Position numbers and translations under genes: made by a program
Notes under the pieces: model-generated
The model's database searches: none
Told to the model about the DNA's origin: nothing
What the model saw: the letters and a program-made list of their open reading frames with translations, nothing else
DNA from: Mediterraneibacter glycyrrhizinilyticus
Lineage (GTDB): Bacteria > Bacillota > Clostridia > Lachnospirales > Lachnospiraceae
DNA length: 64,000 bases
Direction: 5' to 3'
NCBI RefSeq assembly: GCF_016902345.1
Contig: NZ_JACJLR010000004.1
Location: forward strand, 62,001 to 126,000
Shown here: positions 52,026 to 60,958 of the stretch, piece after piece
How positions within the stretch are numbered: position 1 is the stretch's first letter
Layout of the letters: the number at the start of each line of letters is the position of its first letter

Positions 52026-53159
52026 CTACTCAGTCAGTTCCTTTATCGCCTTGATGGCAGAATCGACTTCTTCTTCTGTGTTGTAATGAGAGAAACTGAA
52101 CCTGACCGCCCCCTGGCTGACCGTCCCCAGCGCCTGGTGCATGAGAGGCGCGCAGTGTGCTCCCGGGCGGGTCACGATGCCATAAGAAACGTTCAGCTCA
52201 TCGCTCACTTCCGCGGAATCATATTCCCCGATGTTCAAAGCCACAACAGGACATCTCTCCTCCGCGTCAAAATCCCCGTATATCTTCACTCCAGGAATCC
52301 GGGAAACGCCCTCATAAAAACAGCGCATCAGCGAGAGTTCCTTTTCCCGGATCTTATCCATCCCGGTCTCCATGATATAACCGACCGCTGCCCTCAGGCC
52401 GGCTATACCGTGGCCATTCAGGGTTCCCGCTTCCAGAGCTGTGGGCATCACAGAGGGATGAAACGGATTGTAGGTGTCAACGCCGCTCCCTCCGGAGAGC
52501 AGGGGACGGATCTTCACGCCGGTCCGCACATACATCCCTCCTGTGCCCTGGGGACCAAGAAGGCTCTTGTGTCCGGTAAAACACAGGACGTCGATCCCAA
52601 GTTCCTGCACGTCGATGGGATACACTCCCGCTGTCTGGGAGGCATCCACCACAAACAGGAGGTTTCTTCTCCGTGCGATCTGGCCCGCTTTCCTCAAATC
52701 GATCATATTTCCGGTCAGATTGGACGCATGAGTGCACACGACCGCCCTGGTATTCTCCTTTACCGCTGCCTCCATCTCTTCATATGAGATGTTACCCTTC
52801 TCATCGCAGCCGATGATCGTAAGCTCACCCCCCTGCTCCCTGCACTCATACAGAGGCCGGAGCACAGAATTGTGTTCCAGCACGGTTGTGATCACATGGT
52901 CTCCCTCTGAAAAAAGGCCTTTCAGCGCAATATTCAGGCTTTCTGTAGAATTCGCCGTAAAAACGATGCAGTTTGCACTTTCCGCATGGAAAAATCCCGC
53001 CAGCACTTCCCTCGCCCCATAGATCATCCGCGAGGCGCTAAGAGCCGGTTCTGAAGCTCCCCGCCCTGCATTTCCCAGGGTGTCAAACGCTTCCATCACT
53101 GCCTTTTTTACTGCGTCCGGTTTCTGTAACGTGGTCGCCGCATTGTCCAGGTAAATCAT
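52026..53159 (-). CDS. NifS/Csd-like PLP enzyme (cysteine desulfurase or selenocysteine lyase type)
   Basis: 377 aa from the ATG at 53157-53159 (GGGAGAA upstream); the frame is open 29 codons further. MIYLDNAATTLQKPDAVKKA opens the class V fold; the PLP lysine is in DVLCFTGHKSLLGPQGTGGM, and the catalytic Cys candidate is in VTRPGAHCAPLMHQALGT. It would take S or Se from cysteine or selenocysteine and hand it to TusA-like carriers or SelD. In the selenium operon, selenium delivery is the natural inference. Confidence 0.9.
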   Translation of the reverse strand: MIYLDNAATTLQKPDAVKKAVMEAFDTLGNAGRGASEPALSASRMIYGAREVLAGFFHAESANCIVFTANSTESLNIALKGLFSEGDHVITTVLEHNSVLRPLYECREQGGELTIIGCDEKGNISYEEMEAAVKENTRAVVCTHASNLTGNMIDLRKAGQIARRRNLLFVVDASQTAGVYPIDVQELGIDVLCFTGHKSLLGPQGTGGMYVRTGVKIRPLLSGGSGVDTYNPFHPSVMPTALEAGTLNGHGIAGLRAAVGYIMETGMDKIREKELSLMRCFYEGVSRIPGVKIYGDFDAEERCPVVALNIGEYDSAEVSDELNVSYGIVTRPGAHCAPLMHQALGTVSQGAVRFSFSHYNTEEEVDSAIKAIKELTE

Positions 53160-53259
53160 AGATTCTTTTTCTCCCTTTCCACAAATACAAGTATATTCCT
53201 CTTCCAGATCCCCGTCTAATCGAAAACCCTGATACTGCCTCTCCACTTATTGATATTAT

Positions 53260-54156
53260 CTATAAATGAAACAATTCTCTGACCGTGCTGATAAACTTCT
53301 CCGCCTCGGGCGTGACCGGCCTTGTCCTGTCATATACCAGATTGATGCTTCGTGTTCCTCCCTCTTTTCCGAGGGGAAATGCGAGGAGTTTCCCGCTGTT
53401 GATCTCATCCTCCGCCGCCAGCCGGGACAGGATCGCGATCCCCATGCCGCTTTTCACAGATCTTTTGATGGTCTCCTGGTTCTCCATGCTCGCCGCAACG
53501 TTCAGCCTGTCCATATCTACGCCCATCTGTCTGAGCAGCCTTTCCGCCTCTCTTCTCGTCCCGGAACCGACCTCCCGAAGTATGACCGCTTCTTCTGCGA
53601 TCCATTCAGTGATCTCCTGCCCCTGTCGGGAACGGAATCTTTCATCCCCGGGCGCAATGACCACCAGCTCATCCTGATAAAAGGGTAGATAGGCGCACTG
53701 CTTCTGCTCCAGCTGGGTCCCTGTAAATCCAAGATCTGCCCTGCGGGCAATGATCTGCTCCACCACTCCCGCGCTGTCCGTCTCCATCACCTGAAGCCGT
53801 TCTCCCGGATACCTCTCCTGATACCGGACCATGATCCGGGGCAGAAGGTACTGGGAAGGGATCGTGGACGCGGCGATCCGAAGCGTCCTCTTCTCCTTCT
53901 CCCGAAGCCCGAAATGCTCCTTGATCTTCCGCTCGATCCGCAGCATCTCCTCTGCATATCCGTACAGTTCCCTCCCAGCGTCGGTAAGCTCAACGCTCTT
54001 CGTGTTCCGACGCAGCAGACACGCCCCCAGTTCTTTTTCCAGCGCCGCCACATGGGCGCTGACTGTCGGCTGTGTGAGATACAGCCGCCTTGCAGCCTCG
54101 GAAAAATTCTTTGTCTCAGCCACCTTCACGAATGCTTCCAGCTGTTTCAGATTCAT
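53260..54156 (-). CDS. LysR-family transcriptional regulator in the selenium operon
   Basis: 298 aa from the ATG at 54154-54156, which overlaps the selB stop by 4 bases (ATGA). HTH: MNLKQLEAFVKVAETKNFSE then AARRLYLTQPTVSAHVAALE. The effector domain has RIAASTIPSQYLLPRIMVRY and FTGTQLEQKQCAYLPFYQDE. CysB-like members sense sulfur metabolites; here selenium or sulfur status is a plausible signal, by inference. It lies inside the operon, so it is co-expressed with selB. Confidence 0.92.
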   Translation of the reverse strand: MNLKQLEAFVKVAETKNFSEAARRLYLTQPTVSAHVAALEKELGACLLRRNTKSVELTDAGRELYGYAEEMLRIERKIKEHFGLREKEKRTLRIAASTIPSQYLLPRIMVRYQERYPGERLQVMETDSAGVVEQIIARRADLGFTGTQLEQKQCAYLPFYQDELVVIAPGDERFRSRQGQEITEWIAEEAVILREVGSGTRREAERLLRQMGVDMDRLNVAASMENQETIKRSVKSGMGIAILSRLAAEDEINSGKLLAFPLGKEGGTRSINLVYDRTRPVTPEAEKFISTVRELFHL

Positions 54157-56066
54157 CTGTTCTTCACCCTCTCCGTCTCCGCTCCTTCTTTTTTCGTCAG
54201 CCCGATCCGATCCGTATAGTCCAGGATCTGTCTGGCACATTTCCGGCTCGTTTTGAACAGGTCGCGAACCTGGGCAATCGTGATCCTCCCCGCCGAGTCC
54301 AGAATTTCTCCGATCAGGTCTTTCGCTTTTTCCATGTATCCGGGCAGGCAGTAGACCCCCGGCGAAATCTCCAGAACAATTTCCTGCTCTGTCAAAAGGC
54401 GAAGGATCTCTCCCGCTCTCTCTTTCGCCACGCCCTCCGGAATAACCTCTTCCCCCGCCACAAACCGGTATCCTGCTTTCTCCGCGGAGTGAAGCACTTT
54501 CTCCTTCACGGCAAGATAAGCCCGGTCTTCCGCAGGACGGTGCCCTGCCGGACAGAACAGCCCCCCGCGCTTATCCAGCACGCCTTCTCTGCCCATCCAT
54601 GTCATATACTCTTCTGCAGCCGGCTTCTTCCCGCATTCTAAAAGGATCCTCTGGAATCCCGCTGCCGGGATCCCGCTGCGGTAGGGATACCTCGTAAGAT
54701 ATTCTGATATCACTTCCAGAACTTTCTTTCTCGCTTCCGCTTCTGCCTCCCCATGCCACAGGAAGATTTCCTCCTTTGTTTCTATCACCATGAGCCTGCC
54801 GGTCTCCTTCAGCTCCCGGATACATTTTTCCAGTTCTTCCGCTTCCAGTCCGGTCTCCGCCTCCAGTTCCCCGGGTGTTACCATGGCTTTCCCGTGTTTT
54901 CTGATCTGCAGTTCCACAAGATCACTGCTCTCTCCCTCTTCTCTCTGCCTGAGGCGCTCGATCACCTCCGGGCGAAACCTTTTCTCCCTGCGCGCATTCG
55001 TCTCCAGAACAACGCCTCCGCCGATGGTCTCCAGGGGAGAATAAAATCGCACGACAAACCGGTCCCCTGGGAAGAGCGCGGTATCCGACTCCATTCGAAG
55101 CTGTGCATATCCGCTCTCTCCGGGCGTCAGGGATTCCCGGTCAAGGAGTACCGCTCTGCACAGAAGCTCCGCGGTGCCGCTGTAAAAATGCAGACGCATC
55201 TGATTTTTGACCGCTCTGTCCGAATGGGGCAGAACTGACAGCCTTACATCAATGTTGCGCCCGGAACAGGGTGTCCCTGACGGAGCAAGCACGCACCCCC
55301 TCTGCACTTCTTCCCTTTCAATGCCTGAGAGGTTCAGGGCGGCACGCTGTCCCGCTTCACAGATCTCCGTCTGTCTGCCGTACACCTGGATTCCTCTCAC
55401 CCGGCACGTCTTCCCTTCCGGATAAAGGCGCAGATTGTCTCCCTTTTTAATCCTGCCGCTGAGCACAGTCCCCGTTGCCACCGTGCCGAACCCGGGCACA
55501 GAAAACACTCTGTCTACCGGCAGTCTCGCACTTCCTCCCCGGCTCTTCGCCGGGATCCGCTGCGACATTCTCACGATCTCCCTCTTCAGGTCTGCGATCC
55601 CCCGCCCGTCTGCCGCTGAGACCCGGACCAGTGGTGCGTCCTGCAGCACACTCCCCCTTATCTCCTCCCGGATCTCCTGTTCCATCATATCCAGCCATTC
55701 CGGCTCCGCAAGATCACATTTGTTCAGGACGATGATAAAATGTTCCACGCCCAGAAGAGTCAGTATGTCAATATGTTCCGTAGTCTGGGGCATGATCCCT
55801 TCATCCGCCGCGATGACGAGAAGCACCATGTCCATACCGTGCACCCCTGCTGCCATATTGTGGATAAAACGCTCGTGTCCGGGCACATCTATGATCCCGG
55901 CGCGCCCGCCATCCGGAAGGTCAAACCAGGTAAATCCCAGGTCGATGGTGATGCCCCGCTTTTTCTCCTCTTCCAGCCGGTCCGTATTTCTCCCGGTCAG
56001 CGCTTTGATCAGAGCCGTCTTCCCGTGGTCGATGTGCCCTGCCGTACCTATGATCACATGTTTCAC
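54153..56066 (-). CDS. selB: Selenocysteine-specific elongation factor SelB
   Basis: 637 aa. EF-Tu-like GTPase: IGTAGHIDHGKTALIKALTG (P-loop), RGITIDLGF (switch I), DVPGHERFIHNMAAGVHGMD (switch II) and VLNKCDL. Domains 2 and 3 follow, then four winged-helix repeats from about 400 to the end (EVISEYLTRYPYRSGIPAAG, VREKVLHS-like AVKEKVLHSAEKAGYRFVAG, RITIAQVRDLFKTSRKCARQ) that bind the SECIS hairpin. It delivers Sec-tRNA to UGA. It starts with a 4-base overlap to selA. Confidence 0.97.
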   Translation of the reverse strand: MKHVIIGTAGHIDHGKTALIKALTGRNTDRLEEEKKRGITIDLGFTWFDLPDGGRAGIIDVPGHERFIHNMAAGVHGMDMVLLVIAADEGIMPQTTEHIDILTLLGVEHFIIVLNKCDLAEPEWLDMMEQEIREEIRGSVLQDAPLVRVSAADGRGIADLKREIVRMSQRIPAKSRGGSARLPVDRVFSVPGFGTVATGTVLSGRIKKGDNLRLYPEGKTCRVRGIQVYGRQTEICEAGQRAALNLSGIEREEVQRGCVLAPSGTPCSGRNIDVRLSVLPHSDRAVKNQMRLHFYSGTAELLCRAVLLDRESLTPGESGYAQLRMESDTALFPGDRFVVRFYSPLETIGGGVVLETNARREKRFRPEVIERLRQREEGESSDLVELQIRKHGKAMVTPGELEAETGLEAEELEKCIRELKETGRLMVIETKEEIFLWHGEAEAEARKKVLEVISEYLTRYPYRSGIPAAGFQRILLECGKKPAAEEYMTWMGREGVLDKRGGLFCPAGHRPAEDRAYLAVKEKVLHSAEKAGYRFVAGEEVIPEGVAKERAGEILRLLTEQEIVLEISPGVYCLPGYMEKAKDLIGEILDSAGRITIAQVRDLFKTSRKCARQILDYTDRIGLTKKEGAETERVKNR

Positions 56067-57658
56067 TGCGTCCCCTCCTTCCCGGAAGTCTCACTTCTCC
56101 CCGGGGCCCCTTTCTTTCCCGTGATCTCATCCTTCCGCAGGATCTCTCCCTTCCGAAACACCTCTTCCAGATAAGCCCTTTCTTCTTCCTGTACCGTCCT
56201 CATATCCAGAAGAAATTTTTCTCCCGAAATCCTGCCGATCACAGGACGGTCCAGTTTCCGCAGCCGGGCAGAGAGCTCTCCTGCCGAGATCTCCGGAGAT
56301 GAGACAGCCACGGCATAGCTCTCAATGTTCTCCTCCGGCAGAGATCCGCCTCCTGCCCGGGAAACGCACGCTTCCACACTGACCACACCTTTCATGCGTT
56401 CTGATGGGATGCCGGCATTCTTTATCGCCTCCGTAATTCCCTCCGCCAGCTTTTCTGCACTCCTTCTCACCTCTTCCGCCGGGCGGGTCAGCATGCGCAG
56501 AACCGGAATCGTTTCCACAGCCCTGTCCGCATCCAGGTACTGCCGGAACACCGCTTCCAGAGCTGCGGCGGTAAATTTATCGATCCGGAGAGCCCTCGAG
56601 AAGGGATGGCGCTTTATTTTGTCGATATACATTTTCCGTCCCACGATGATCCCCGCCTGAGGTCCTCCCAGCAGTTTGTCTCCACTGAAAGAGACCACGT
56701 CCGCTCCGCCTTTGAGCGATTCCTGCACCATAGGTTCATGGGAAAGCCCGTACTTTTCCAGATCGACAAGTACGCCGCTCCCCAGATCCTGGATCACCGG
56801 AAGGCCGGTCTCTTCTTTTAGAGCAGCCAGTTCCTGCAGGGTGGTTTCCCGGGTATAACCAATGATCCTGTAATTGCTCGTATGAACTTTCAGAAACGCT
56901 CTCGTCTCCCCGCCCACGGCATCTCTATAGTCTTCGGGACGGGTCCGGTTCGTTGTGCCCACTTCTCTCAGCACAGCTCCTCCAAGCTCCATGATCTCAG
57001 GAATACGGAAACCGCCTCCGATCTCCACCAGTTCTCCCCTGGATACGATCACTTCTCCACCCGCAGCAAGGGAACTCAGGATAAGAAGCATCGCCCCGGC
57101 GTTGTTATTGACTGCCATCGCCGCCTCCGCCCCGGTAACACGACATATGACTTCCTCAAAATTCCTGCACCGTTCCCCGCGATTCCCTGTCTCCAGATCG
57201 AATTCCAGATTGGAGTATCCGCCGGCTGCTGCCACGGCATGGCGCAGTGTCTCCTCTCCCATAGGCGCTCTTCCAAGCCCGGTATGGAGGATGATCCCTG
57301 TGCCGTTCACAACAGGAGTCAGACTCATCCGCATTTCTTCTACAAGGTTGTTCTGTATCTTCTCCGCTATCTTTTTCCGGACCGCCGTCTGCATGTCTTC
57401 GCCTGTATTTTCGGCGTCCTTCCCCTCTGTCCCGGCCAGCCCTTCTCCATCCGAACTTCCTTTCCTGATCTCTTCCCGAAATTCTTCCAGAGTCCGGCGG
57501 ACAACGCGGAGTACGCAGTCATATCCATACTCCCGTACCGTTTCTCTGATCTCTTTCTCCCCCATCAGACTGTCCACACGGGGGATCAGTCTGCAGATAT
57601 CATTGGGGCTGATATCATTTCTGTATCTTTCATTTTTACGGATCTCTTTCTTTTCCAA
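56063..57658 (-). CDS. selA: L-seryl-tRNA(Sec) selenium transferase SelA
   Basis: 531 aa starting at TTG (57656-57658) after AAGGAGAG; the frame is open to 57757, but that part lacks a ribosome site. The protein converts Ser-tRNA-Sec to Sec-tRNA-Sec using selenophosphate. RLIPRVDSLMGEKEIRETVR is the N-terminal tRNA-binding region, GVVSFSGDKLLGGPQAG-type stretch VVSFSGDKLLGGPQAGIIVG holds the PLP lysine, and GTTNRTRPEDYRDAVGGETR is family core. A low-complexity insert (GEGLAGTEGKDAENTGEDMQ) near residue 80 makes it longer than the usual 460-470. The stop overlaps selB. Confidence 0.95.
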   Translation of the reverse strand: MEKKEIRKNERYRNDISPNDICRLIPRVDSLMGEKEIRETVREYGYDCVLRVVRRTLEEFREEIRKGSSDGEGLAGTEGKDAENTGEDMQTAVRKKIAEKIQNNLVEEMRMSLTPVVNGTGIILHTGLGRAPMGEETLRHAVAAAGGYSNLEFDLETGNRGERCRNFEEVICRVTGAEAAMAVNNNAGAMLLILSSLAAGGEVIVSRGELVEIGGGFRIPEIMELGGAVLREVGTTNRTRPEDYRDAVGGETRAFLKVHTSNYRIIGYTRETTLQELAALKEETGLPVIQDLGSGVLVDLEKYGLSHEPMVQESLKGGADVVSFSGDKLLGGPQAGIIVGRKMYIDKIKRHPFSRALRIDKFTAAALEAVFRQYLDADRAVETIPVLRMLTRPAEEVRRSAEKLAEGITEAIKNAGIPSERMKGVVSVEACVSRAGGGSLPEENIESYAVAVSSPEISAGELSARLRKLDRPVIGRISGEKFLLDMRTVQEEERAYLEEVFRKGEILRKDEITGKKGAPGRSETSGKEGTQ

Positions 57659-57772
57659 GCAGTTCTCTCCTTTTTGTACCGTGCTGAAACGACAGCAGCA
57701 GGGTGTGCATTTTTCTGCACGCCCTGCTGCCGGACTCCATGATCTGTTTTTCTGCACCGGATTCTCTGATGC

Positions 57773-58813
57773 TTATCTTAACCGGATGAGTTTTTCCTGC
57801 TTTTCAAGTACCCTGCCGATGACCGACACTTCCGTTTCGATCTTCCGCCCCCTGAGATCGCTGAGAAGCCCTGCTGCCTCAGCTTCGGGCACACTGAACA
57901 GAAGTCCCCCTGAGGTCTGCGGATCACAGAGCAGATCCAGGTACACTTCTTCTATATTTCCATCATCCAGATCAGGCTGAACAAATTCCCGGTTCCGGTA
58001 AGCTCCTGCCGGGACCAGCCCCATTCTGGCATAATCCTTCGCTTCTTTCAAATACGCAACATCCCCGACGCTGATATCCAGCGTCACATTGCCCGCCTTT
58101 GCCATCTCCGCACAGTGTCCCAGAAGCCCGAACCCTGTCACGTCCGTACACGCATGGACCGTGTACGCTGCTGCAGCTTCCCCGGCCTTTCTGTTCAGAG
58201 AAGCCATCACCCGCGCAGACTCCTGCGCCGCTTCTTGGGAAGCCATCTGCGCTTTCACCGCGGTATTCACCACCCCGCTTCCGATCTGCTTTGTCAGGAT
58301 CAGGACGTCTCCCGGGCGGCACCCGCTGTTTTTATACACTTTATCCGGATGTACAAAACCGGTGACAGACAGACCATATTTGGGCTCGTCATCCTGTACG
58401 GAATGACCGCCCGCCAGGACAGCTCCCGCCTCTTTTACCTTGTCCGCTCCGCCGCGCAGAATCTCTCCTAAGATCTCCACATCCAGACAGTTCGGGAAGC
58501 AAACGATGTTGAGAGCCAGCTTCGGCACTCCACCCATGGCATAGACATCGCTCAGCGCATTCGCGGCTGATATCTGCCCGAACAGATACGGGTCGTCAAC
58601 AACCGGTGTAAAGAAATCCAGCGTCTGGATCACAGCGATATCATCCGATATTTTATAGATCGCGGCATCATCCGATGTCTCGAGTCCGACGAGCAGACGC
58701 CCGTCCTCAAATTTTGGCAGCTTGCTCAGAACCTGAGCAAGGGTCTCCGGACCTATTTTGGCCGCTCACCCGGCTGTCTTTGTCATCTGAGTAAGATGGA
58801 TCTCCTTATACAT
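57773..58813 (-). CDS. selD: Selenophosphate synthetase SelD, itself a selenoprotein (in-frame UGA at codon 16)
   Basis: 346 aa read through a TGA at 58766-58768. The ATG (58811-58813) has GGAGGTGAGGACAG upstream. The N-terminus is MYKEIHLTQMTKTAG, then Sec16, then AAKIGPETLAQVLSKL. Sec (or Cys) in front of xxK is the catalytic residue of SelD, and Lys19 is its partner. The ATP-binding part is SDDAAIYKISDDIAVIQTLD and FFTPVVDDPYLFGQISAANA with LSDVYAMGG. A hairpin follows the UGA directly (58734-58768). An automated caller would start the gene falsely at 58633. The enzyme makes selenophosphate from selenide and ATP. Confidence 0.96.
58734..58768 (-). promoter_or_regulatory. Bacterial SECIS element of selD
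   Basis: Starting with the UGA, TGAGC pairs with GCTCA at the base and GGTC/GACC forms the apical stem with loop CGGA, whose G residues resemble the SelB contact. The apical stem starts 12 bases after the UGA, near the 11 bases in E. coli fdhF. Confidence 0.85.
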
Positions 58814-58909
58814 CTGTCCTCACCTCCTTTTTCCCGTCATCTGCATGAAAGCCTGGTTCTTTCAGGAATTGGCTTTTGCAGGCACCCCCGTCTCCTTTGA
58901 CTGATTCCT

Positions 58910-59536
58910 CTATGGACGGATGACTTTCTCCGCCTGCTGCACAGCCTCCACAATACTGTACATATTTGTCACGGTTCCCACAGCAAGTTTCTCTTTGATC
59001 CCGTAGAAATCAAGGCAGGTGCCGCAGGTCATAATCTCCACGCCCTGCTCTGCCAGGCTTTTCAGATCTTCCAAAGCCGGGGAGTCCTCCACCGTGAGTT
59101 TTGCCCCGCCATTATAGAATATCATCTTCTCCGGAAGTTCATCCAGCTGGGTCACTGCAAACAGAAAACTCTTCATCAGGATATGCCCCAGCTCGTCGTC
59201 GCCTTCTCCCATCTTATCTGATGAAACTACAACGATCGCATGTTTTTGAACCACAGTCTCTGTTTTGCATTCACATTCCGTTTCTTCCGTGATCCGGCCG
59301 GATCCTGCTTCTGCCCCCGCTTCGATCGTAATGTTCACTCTGTACTTTCCTTCTTCCAGCTTTTGACTGGATACCACAGCCCCGGAACTCTCCGCCATCT
59401 TCGTGACGTTGCGGACTGCGGTCTCATTGTCCACAAGGACTTCGATCCGCCCGGATCCGTTCAGCTCCCCGATTGCTTTTCTTGTCTTTATCACCGGAAT
59501 TGGACACACATCTCCCACTGCATTTATTGTGATCAT
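58910..59536 (-). CDS. yedF: Selenium metabolism protein YedF (TusA-like plus DsrE-like domains)
   Basis: 208 aa. Residues 1-75 are a TusA-like domain with the CPxP motif (NAVGDVCPIPVIKTRKAIGE). Residues 105-208 are a DsrE-like domain: KHAIVVVSSDKMGEGDDELG, HILMKSFLFAVTQLDELPEK, and EIMTCGTCLDFYGIKEKLAV with the Cys pair. The family is found almost only with selenium genes and probably transfers selenium. Its ATG overlaps the stop of the small membrane protein by 4 bases. Confidence 0.92.
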   Translation of the reverse strand: MITINAVGDVCPIPVIKTRKAIGELNGSGRIEVLVDNETAVRNVTKMAESSGAVVSSQKLEEGKYRVNITIEAGAEAGSGRITEETECECKTETVVQKHAIVVVSSDKMGEGDDELGHILMKSFLFAVTQLDELPEKMIFYNGGAKLTVEDSPALEDLKSLAEQGVEIMTCGTCLDFYGIKEKLAVGTVTNMYSIVEAVQQAEKVIRP

Positions 59537-59715
59537 AATGTGGTCTCCTTTCTCTGCCTGCCTTTCTCATCTGCTTCTCTTGTCTCTTTTATAGCATCTT
59601 TCACCGCTTTTTTGATAACGAAATATCCCACTGCGGCAACAACCGCCGCCACGATCGCAGTTTTAATCAGAAAAAGCATTCCCATTACTATCACACTGAC
59701 CAGTGACATTGCCAT
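59533..59715 (-). CDS. Small membrane protein at the head of the selenium operon
   Basis: 60 aa. One or two membrane helices (SLVSVIVMGMLFLIKTAIVA then AVVAAVGYFVIKKAVKD) and a charged tail (AIKETREADEKGRQRKETTL). GGAGGTGCCGGC precedes the ATG. The overlap with yedF means translational coupling. No domain is recognised. By place it could be an envelope partner of selenium uptake, or a leader-type protein; both are inference. Confidence 0.7.
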   Translation of the reverse strand: MAMSLVSVIVMGMLFLIKTAIVAAVVAAVGYFVIKKAVKDAIKETREADEKGRQRKETTL

Positions 59716-59912
59716 GCCGGCACCTCCTTCTCATTTCACAGATCACAGCTGTTTGGTGACGATATTATAGCACACTTTCTTTTCAAAGTCCACACGCACA
59801 TTATAACCAAATCATACACACATATTTCCAATTGCCGTTTCTACTGCCCGCTCCTCCTCTTCACGCTGACGCCCCTTCTGTACGATGCATTGAAACTGAT
59901 CGTGCGGGTGGG

Positions 59913-59950
59913 ATTCCGCAATTATTTATTATATAGTCTGTTTGCGGAAT
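59913..59950. promoter_or_regulatory. Inverted repeat in the divergent control region of the selenium operon and the methyltransferase gene
   Basis: ATTCCGCAA (59913-59921) and TTGCGGAAT (59942-59950) are a perfect 9-bp inverted repeat with 20 bases between. A TATAAT at 59957-59962 (plus strand) stands right after it, and a TATAAT for the selenium operon is at about 59763-59768 on the minus strand. The rest of 59716-60046 shows a hairpin CCCGCCG...CGGCGGG near 59975 and no gene. Confidence 0.55.
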
Positions 59951-60046
59951 CTGTGTTATAATCAGATGAACCTCCCGCCGCCATGAATGCCGGCGGGCAA
60001 AGATATTTAAACTCATAGTAAATAGTAAGAAGAAAGGACTTGTCTG

Positions 60047-60904
60047 ATGTGGATTGCAGATAAATGGAAAGATTACGAAATAATTGACTGCTCCAATGGA
60101 GAAAAACTGGAGCGGTGGGGGAAATACCTCCTCGTGCGCCCGGATCCTCAGGTCATCTGGGACACCCCGAAGCACAACCGGGGATGGAAGAAGATGAACG
60201 GCCATTATCACCGCAGCAAAAAAGGCGGTGGGGAATGGGAATTTTTTGACCTTCCCCAGCAGTGGCAGATCCATTACGGGGATCTGACATTCAACCTGAA
60301 ACCGTTCAGCTTTAAACACACGGGGCTTTTCCCCGAACAGGCGGCAAACTGGGACTGGTTTTCCGAGAAGATCAAACATGCAGACCGGCCGGTCAAGGTC
60401 CTGAACCTCTTTGCATACACAGGCGGTGCCACTCTCGCTGCTGCGGCGGCAGGAGCCCAGGTCACCCATGTGGACGCTTCCAAAGGCATGGTCGGATGGG
60501 CAAAAGAGAACGCTGTCTCCTCCGGCCTGAAAGACGCGCCGATCCGCTGGCTGGTTGACGACTGCACCAAATTTGTGGAGAGGGAGATCCGCCGCGGGAA
60601 TACCTACGACGCCATCATCATGGATCCTCCTTCCTACGGCAGAGGCCCAAAAGGTGAGATCTGGAAGATCGAAGATATGATCCACCCGCTGATCAAACTC
60701 TGCACGAAGATCCTGTCAAAGGACGCAATCTTTTTCCTGGTCAACTCCTACACCACGGGGCTGGCGCCCGCGGTCCTGACCTATATGATCGCCACAGAGC
60801 TGAAACCCTGGAACGGGACCGTCGAATCCGAGGAGATCGGTCTCCCTGTCACAGAATCCGGTCTGGTGCTGCCCTGCGGCGCGTCCGGAAGATGGTCCCG
60901 GTAA
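60047..60904 (+). CDS. Class I SAM-dependent methyltransferase (RlmI/RlmK-like)
   Basis: 285 aa. SAM motif I is LNLFAYTGGATLAAAAAGAQ; THVDASKGMVGWAKENAVSS is motif II; the catalytic NPPY-like motif is IIMDPPSYGRGPKGEIWKIE. N-terminal residues 1-90 (DKWKDYEIIDCSNGEKLERW) look like a substrate domain. The nearest families modify 23S rRNA. Target base is unknown. AGAAAGGACTTG precedes the ATG. Confidence 0.88.
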   Translation: MWIADKWKDYEIIDCSNGEKLERWGKYLLVRPDPQVIWDTPKHNRGWKKMNGHYHRSKKGGGEWEFFDLPQQWQIHYGDLTFNLKPFSFKHTGLFPEQAANWDWFSEKIKHADRPVKVLNLFAYTGGATLAAAAAGAQVTHVDASKGMVGWAKENAVSSGLKDAPIRWLVDDCTKFVEREIRRGNTYDAIIMDPPSYGRGPKGEIWKIEDMIHPLIKLCTKILSKDAIFFLVNSYTTGLAPAVLTYMIATELKPWNGTVESEEIGLPVTESGLVLPCGASGRWSR

Positions 60905-60958
60905 TCGTCCGGGACCTGACAGGTTACAAATGATAATTCAAATAGAGGGGGATTACAA

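Noticed and set aside
57659-57757. N-terminal extension of SelA to 564 aa
   Set aside because: The segment (Cys-rich, CCCRF) has no ribosome site and is unlike SelA N-termini. TTG at 57656-57658 follows AAGGAGAG.
57773-58633. selD as a shorter gene starting at the Met at 58633 (MIQTLDFFTPVV)
   Set aside because: It would lack the catalytic loop and the glycine-rich ATP segment. The upstream frame has a good ribosome site, the family N-terminus, and a SECIS at the single TGA, so readthrough explains it.
59861-60685. 274-codon minus-strand frame over the methyltransferase gene
   Set aside because: It is antisense to a clear SAM methyltransferase and has no domain or ribosome site.
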